Assembly: GCF_013377085.1 (NCBI RefSeq)
Contig: NZ_JACAAX010000030.1
Location: forward strand, 18,992-82,991
DNA: 64,000 nucleotides
Direction: 5' to 3'
Source: Rhodoplanes sp.
GTDB lineage: Bacteria > Pseudomonadota > Alphaproteobacteria > Rhizobiales > Xanthobacteraceae
The position numbers were made by a program, and so were the translations under genes. Below, in pieces: positions 60,583 through 64,000 of the stretch. Each line of letters begins with the position of its first letter. Position 1 is the first letter of the stretch. The notes under the pieces are model-generated. The model did not search any database. It saw only the letters and a program-made list of their open reading frames with translations, and had not been told where the DNA came from.

Positions 60583-62115
60583 CTACGGCAAATCGAGAGC
60601 CGCGGTGAGATCGCCCACTTTCTCCCGGACACCCGGCAAAGGTTCGAGTCCGTACCGCGTTGTAATCAGCTTCAATATCGAGGACGTGTCGTAGACCGTG
60701 TGATCGACGAAACCGCGCTTCGCGAACGGCGACACGATCAGAGTCGGAATTCGTGTTGCAGGCCCCCATCGATCACTCCATCCCGGACCCGATGGTGGCG
60801 GGACGTGATCCCAGAAGCCGCCATTTTCGTCGTAGGTCACAATGACGACCATGTTGTTCCATTGGGGCGAGCGTCTGAGCTTCTCGAGGATGTCGGCTAT
60901 ATGAGAATCGCCGGTTATCAGGTCGGTATAATACGGATGCTGATTGAACAGACCAACCGGCTTGTAAAACGTCACTGACGGAAGGGTGCCGCTGTCGATA
61001 GCTCTTACGAATTCCTCGCCGTCCCTGAGGTGCTCAACCCGATCGCGGCTGCCCGGAGCGAACCGCGCATAATAATTGAAAGGCTGATGATGCGGCTGAA
61101 AATTCAGCGATCCATCGGCACGAGTGTAGATCACGTAGCGCTTCTGCTGCGATGGTTGCATGCTGTCCTTCAGCGCTTCGTTCCATCCGCCTGCATACCA
61201 GATCCACGACACGCCCCTGGCAGACAAGGTGTCGCCGATCGTCTTCATCGCCGATGGCGGGAGAGGACGTCCGATCCGGCCCCCACCAATTGGATCGGCA
61301 TATGCCGGCGATCCGCCGTCCACGGGGGGCACGCCGCTCGGTTGAAACGGCGGCTGCGTCGTATTCACGGTATAGCCGTCGGGCGTAACCTGACCGCCCA
61401 GACCGCCCGAGTAGGTCCGCACCGCCCCATCCTTTGCCGAGGGCGAATCCGGCATCTTCTTCAGTTTGCCGTTTTCGTCGAGAACGGCGCGCATGGAGTC
61501 CGGCGCATCCTCGAACTTCGGGGCGCAGGCACAGATCAGATAATGATGATTCAGGTACGAGCCGCCGAAAGTGCCCATAAAGAAATTATCGGCGAGAACG
61601 TACTCCTTCGCCCACGCCCACATCTTCATTCCGCTGCCGTCGACATATCCCATGGTATAGCCGCCGACCGTCGACATTGCGGCGAACATGTCGTTCTTTC
61701 CGCCGTTGATCTGCTCCCTGCTGTGGTAGTAGGCGTGGATCGGACTCAGCATGACGTCGGTCAGCGACTTGCTCAACGGAGCCGCATCAATTCGAAACGG
61801 TGCGTTCGGCAGCAGCGGATAGTCCGGATCCGGCTCTCCCTTCGGATTCCAGACACGCAGATTAGGCAGTTCAGTGCCGTCGTGATCCCGCTGGATGAAT
61901 TGATCCCTTGTCGCGTTGGCAACTCCGTTCGCGCCCGGAAACAGGCCGTACAGGTGATCGAAACTGCGATTCTCGGGATACAGCACAACGATGTTCTGGA
62001 TCCTCGAAAGATCTGCGGCGGACGTCATTTCCCAGGGACAGGCCGCAGCCGCAAAGGCGACGGCAATTCTCGACCACGACCCGAGGCGAAGAGTCATCTC
62101 ACGGAGACGGAACAT
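60583..62115 (-). CDS. Secreted phosphoesterase (acid phosphatase / phospholipase C family)
   Basis: A 510-aa exported enzyme. A signal peptide covers about 1-36 (SWSRIAVAFAAAACPWEMTSA). The family begins IQNIVVLYPENRSFDHLYG with the metal-binding Glu/Asn. It continues DQFIQRDHDGTELPN, ADNFFMGTFGGSYLNHHYL, GDSHIADILEKL, VTYDENGGFWDHVPPP (DENGG-x-WDH motif) and RIPTLIVSPFAKRG, ending near VDHTVYDTSSILKLITTRY. It is of the AcpA/phosphatase-PLC superfamily. ATG 62115 is chosen to give a normal signal peptide. Confidence 0.9.
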   Translation of the reverse strand: MFRLREMTLRLGSWSRIAVAFAAAACPWEMTSAADLSRIQNIVVLYPENRSFDHLYGLFPGANGVANATRDQFIQRDHDGTELPNLRVWNPKGEPDPDYPLLPNAPFRIDAAPLSKSLTDVMLSPIHAYYHSREQINGGKNDMFAAMSTVGGYTMGYVDGSGMKMWAWAKEYVLADNFFMGTFGGSYLNHHYLICACAPKFEDAPDSMRAVLDENGKLKKMPDSPSAKDGAVRTYSGGLGGQVTPDGYTVNTTQPPFQPSGVPPVDGGSPAYADPIGGGRIGRPLPPSAMKTIGDTLSARGVSWIWYAGGWNEALKDSMQPSQQKRYVIYTRADGSLNFQPHHQPFNYYARFAPGSRDRVEHLRDGEEFVRAIDSGTLPSVTFYKPVGLFNQHPYYTDLITGDSHIADILEKLRRSPQWNNMVVIVTYDENGGFWDHVPPPSGPGWSDRWGPATRIPTLIVSPFAKRGFVDHTVYDTSSILKLITTRYGLEPLPGVREKVGDLTAALDLP

Positions 62116-62486
62116 ATCTCGCTTCCAATCAGCTCCGACGCAATTCGCGTCGCCCGCCCATGCCACACCAGCCACCCGAGCACCAAAACCAGAGCACAGC
62201 ATCGCCAATCAGCGACCAGCCGAACCGACGTTGAACCGGCCTTGGGCCGACCAGGGCAATGCCGTCAGGCATTTCCAAAGCGCCGCGCATAAGCGTTCGG
62301 CACCTGCCGACGATCGATCGAACCATGACTCAGCCGACTGATCCGCCTGCACTTCGATCAGAGCCGCCGCCTCGGCCTGTCCGCACGCCTGGCATCTCTG
62401 CACGAGGGAGTGCCGATGTCGATCCGCAGGCAGGAAAGAGTCCTCTGCGTCAGGAGGCGGCATAAATCCAGCTCCCACGATCTCGC
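62116..62486. other. Intergenic stretch without recognised gene
   Basis: About 370 bases upstream of the phosphoesterase. No open frame has a good start and family resemblance; the promoter of the phosphoesterase must lie here. Nothing else is seen. Confidence 0.5.
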
Positions 62487-63422
62487 TCAAAGCGCAATCG
62501 GCATCGAGACAGGTTCCATTAGGCTCACAAGCTGCCTTTCGAGGTGCTCGTCATCGCCGTTGGCATGTCCGAAGTGGTGATGATAAAGACGCGCGAGGTT
62601 CTCGGCCGCGAGCCCCGCCATTTCAAAATGGTCCCGTCCTGCCGTTGAAGAGGCCCGCTGCTCGGCGTCGAATCTCGCGGCGACCGGGGCGAACGACTGA
62701 TACAGGATCCACTCGGCAGGGTTCCGACAGCAACGCTCGATTCGATCGTGCGTGGCCGGGTACATCAGCTTTTTGATGCTCTGCTGTGAGATTACAAAGC
62801 TCGTCACGGCTCTTTCGAGAACGAGCGTGATCTGAGGGATGGGAAACTGGTTTGGTGCGCGCCATTTTCGGGGCGTGAACAGAAACGCATCGGTTTCCGG
62901 TCGCAATTTCCGCCGATCGACGGACAGAACATCCTCGATCAGGCGCACGCAGCGGTCCCACACCGATCGATTGCCCACCCAATAATTCATGCAAAAGAAG
63001 TTCGAGAAATCCTGCCTCTGGCAAATCCAGGACTCGAAGTCATAGTTCGTGAACTCGAAAAGCTCCCTCGCGGCATCCATGAACTGATTTCCATACTGAT
63101 ATCTGGACTGCGACCATCCATTGAAGAAAAATGCGGGATGCTGAGGCCGTGGATTGACGACATAAACGTCATAGCCGGGATTGAGCTTCGTCCACTCGAT
63201 GAACTCTCGGCCCGAGACATTCGCCTTCGCGGCGAATTTGGGTGAGAATGCTCCCGTGAGTTCGGACTTCTCCATCTCGCCACGCTTGTGCAAATCGCGA
63301 AACACCGCGAATTCACGAAGTGCGGGCTGAGGATTGTTCCGCCAATCGAGCGCTTCGAAGCCGGGCTCCGGCCGCGCGTAAGCACTTTCGTTCCAACAGA
63401 TTTGAAAGACTCTCAGGCTCAT
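62487..63422 (-). CDS. Unrecognised 311-aa protein resembling polysaccharide-locus glycosyltransferase-type proteins
   Basis: It begins MSLRVFQICWNESAYARPEPG, followed by ALREFAVFRDLHK, SGREFIEWTKLNPGYDVYVVNP and AFFFNGWSQSRYQYG. This order resembles proteins in capsule or O-antigen loci of uncertain catalytic role. Aromatic and charged residues are frequent and no membrane helix is seen. GC is lower than the chromosome average, as common in surface-glycan islands. Start ATG 63422 follows GGAG at a normal distance; a TTG precedes it. The function is not assigned. Confidence 0.65.
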   Translation of the reverse strand: MSLRVFQICWNESAYARPEPGFEALDWRNNPQPALREFAVFRDLHKRGEMEKSELTGAFSPKFAAKANVSGREFIEWTKLNPGYDVYVVNPRPQHPAFFFNGWSQSRYQYGNQFMDAARELFEFTNYDFESWICQRQDFSNFFCMNYWVGNRSVWDRCVRLIEDVLSVDRRKLRPETDAFLFTPRKWRAPNQFPIPQITLVLERAVTSFVISQQSIKKLMYPATHDRIERCCRNPAEWILYQSFAPVAARFDAEQRASSTAGRDHFEMAGLAAENLARLYHHHFGHANGDDEHLERQLVSLMEPVSMPIAL

Positions 63423-63639
63423 CAACGCAACTCCACGAACTGAGCACCAAAGCGGCCCGCCCCGACCTACGGGACAAAGTTGCAGTGGCGTGCCAATCCC
63501 TGCCGTTATCGACCCTATCGAGGGAATCCACCTTGGAGGGGGGCGGGACGGTCCAATCGCGCTATTTATATTATAATCTAAAGCTCTCCGTCCGCCAGAG
63601 TGAGCGCGCCCGGCGCTGATGGTCCGGATCGCCGAGCTT

Positions 63640-63858
63640 GGTACGCGGATAGGAGGGCCAACAGGCTAGTATGCAGTACGCGAGGCTCGCCGCGATACCA
63701 ACCTCGATTTCGGAGCGGTTTTCGACGGCCGGAACGGACCGGGCGAGATCGACCTGCAGACGGCCGGCAGCGGCGTGGATTCCGCCGGTTCGACCAGAAG
63801 CGCCCTCGTTCACTGCATGATAGCGATGCGTATTCGCTTGAGCGCCGTTTGCCGGCAC
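63640..63858 (-). pseudogene. Decayed copy of the gmhB-like HAD gene
   Basis: The minus strand encodes IHAAAGRLQVDLARSVPAV, then NRSEIEVGIAASLAYCILA, clearly homologous to IHAVADLLQVDLARSVLVG and KRSDIEAGIAAGLARCILV of the intact gene at 59330-59983. The N-terminal DxD, KPNPG and VGDK catalytic segments are lost or altered. Only about 70 residues remain, with the C-terminus replaced by unrelated text. A relic of a duplication or of a transferred allele. Confidence 0.7.
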
Positions 63859-64000
63859 CGGACGCTCCTGCCGTGCGAGAAGCTAAGGAAAGTTCGGCCT
63901 GAGAGCCTGACCGAAAATTGAGTGAGTGATTTCGGGGGGCTGTGTTTCCGTCGGATTTGCGAAGATTCGATGGAGAGCACGATGCCTTGGACCGAAACCA
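63859..64000. other. Right window edge, no gene seen
   Basis: The last 140 bases hold no convincing coding signal; any gene here would run past the edge. Confidence 0.4.

Noticed and set aside
60640..60665. A T-arm-like GGTTCGAGTCC sequence suggesting a tRNA
   Set aside because: No acceptor stem, anticodon arm or D arm can be folded around it, and it lies inside the phosphoesterase gene.
60301..60978. A 225-aa plus-strand open frame upstream of and overlapping the phosphoesterase 3' end
   Set aside because: It is antisense to conserved phosphoesterase residues for most of its length and has no family resemblance.

Overview
The window is a GC-rich chromosomal stretch of an alphaproteobacterium, most likely a Hyphomicrobiales (Rhizobiales) soil or freshwater organism. 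The evidence is a CpdR-type cell-cycle receiver, an alphaproteobacterial citrate synthase, many periplasmic receptors of the Bug/TctC and NMT1/THI5-like types, a C-P lyase locus, and paired palindromic intergenic repeats of a kind common in Bradyrhizobium-like genomes. Genus assignment is inference.

Layout. 1-3.0 kb: a truncated N-formylglutamate amidohydrolase, cpdR, tRNA-Val(GAC), a double YciI protein and a nitroreductase. 3.2-7.4 kb: a flippase-like membrane protein, then a lower-GC insert. The insert holds a 148-aa helical protein with a beta-motif tail, followed by an NLR-like NTPase with eight 45-residue TPR-type repeats. The two reading frames meet at an A7 run followed by a strong hairpin, which looks like a programmed -1 frameshift. 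7.4-14.3 kb: scavenging and redox genes. These are two orphan Bug receptors, a beta-hydroxyacid dehydrogenase, a ModA-like binding protein, a LysR regulator and a divergent DoxX/VOC/FMN-reductase operon. 14.5-23.9 kb: a catabolic cluster (GntR, Ldh, RidA, FAH, two cupins, amidohydrolase) divergent from an ABC importer plus a Bug receptor, with two GntR-type operators between them.

23.9-38.1 kb: a phosphonate locus. It holds phnGHIJ-(GNAT)-KLM, phnF, phnCDE1E2, and a second operon with a hexapeptide acyltransferase, a second PhnM and a 2H-phosphoesterase-like DUF1045 protein. A perfect inverted repeat at the phnG start and Pho-box-like heptamers in the intergenic regions suggest double control by PhnF and PhoB. 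No phnN or phnP is visible. 38.3-50.9 kb: PhnB-like VOC protein, aldehyde dehydrogenase, GMC oxidoreductase, GST, and a second GntR-linked catabolic cluster (ABC importer, RidA, LVIVD-repeat protein, gentisate-dioxygenase-like cupin). 51.0-52.4 kb: gltA.

52.4-59.3 kb: a degraded phage-like or mobile element. It carries a gap with a gene relic, a pRiA4b ORF-3-like protein, a tandem duplication of about 1.27 kb, an ERF annealing protein fused to an HNH-like domain, a YqaJ-type exonuclease and a divergent XRE regulator. 59.3-64.0 kb: a heptose-bisphosphate-phosphatase-like HAD enzyme, long gene-poor gaps, a secreted phosphoesterase, an unrecognised 311-aa protein and a decayed second copy of the HAD gene.

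The strongest candidate for an undescribed system is the 4.38-7.43 kb effector/NLR pair, because of the frameshift signal and the related beta-motifs on both sides of it. Everything here is read by eye from sequence; no database search was run.
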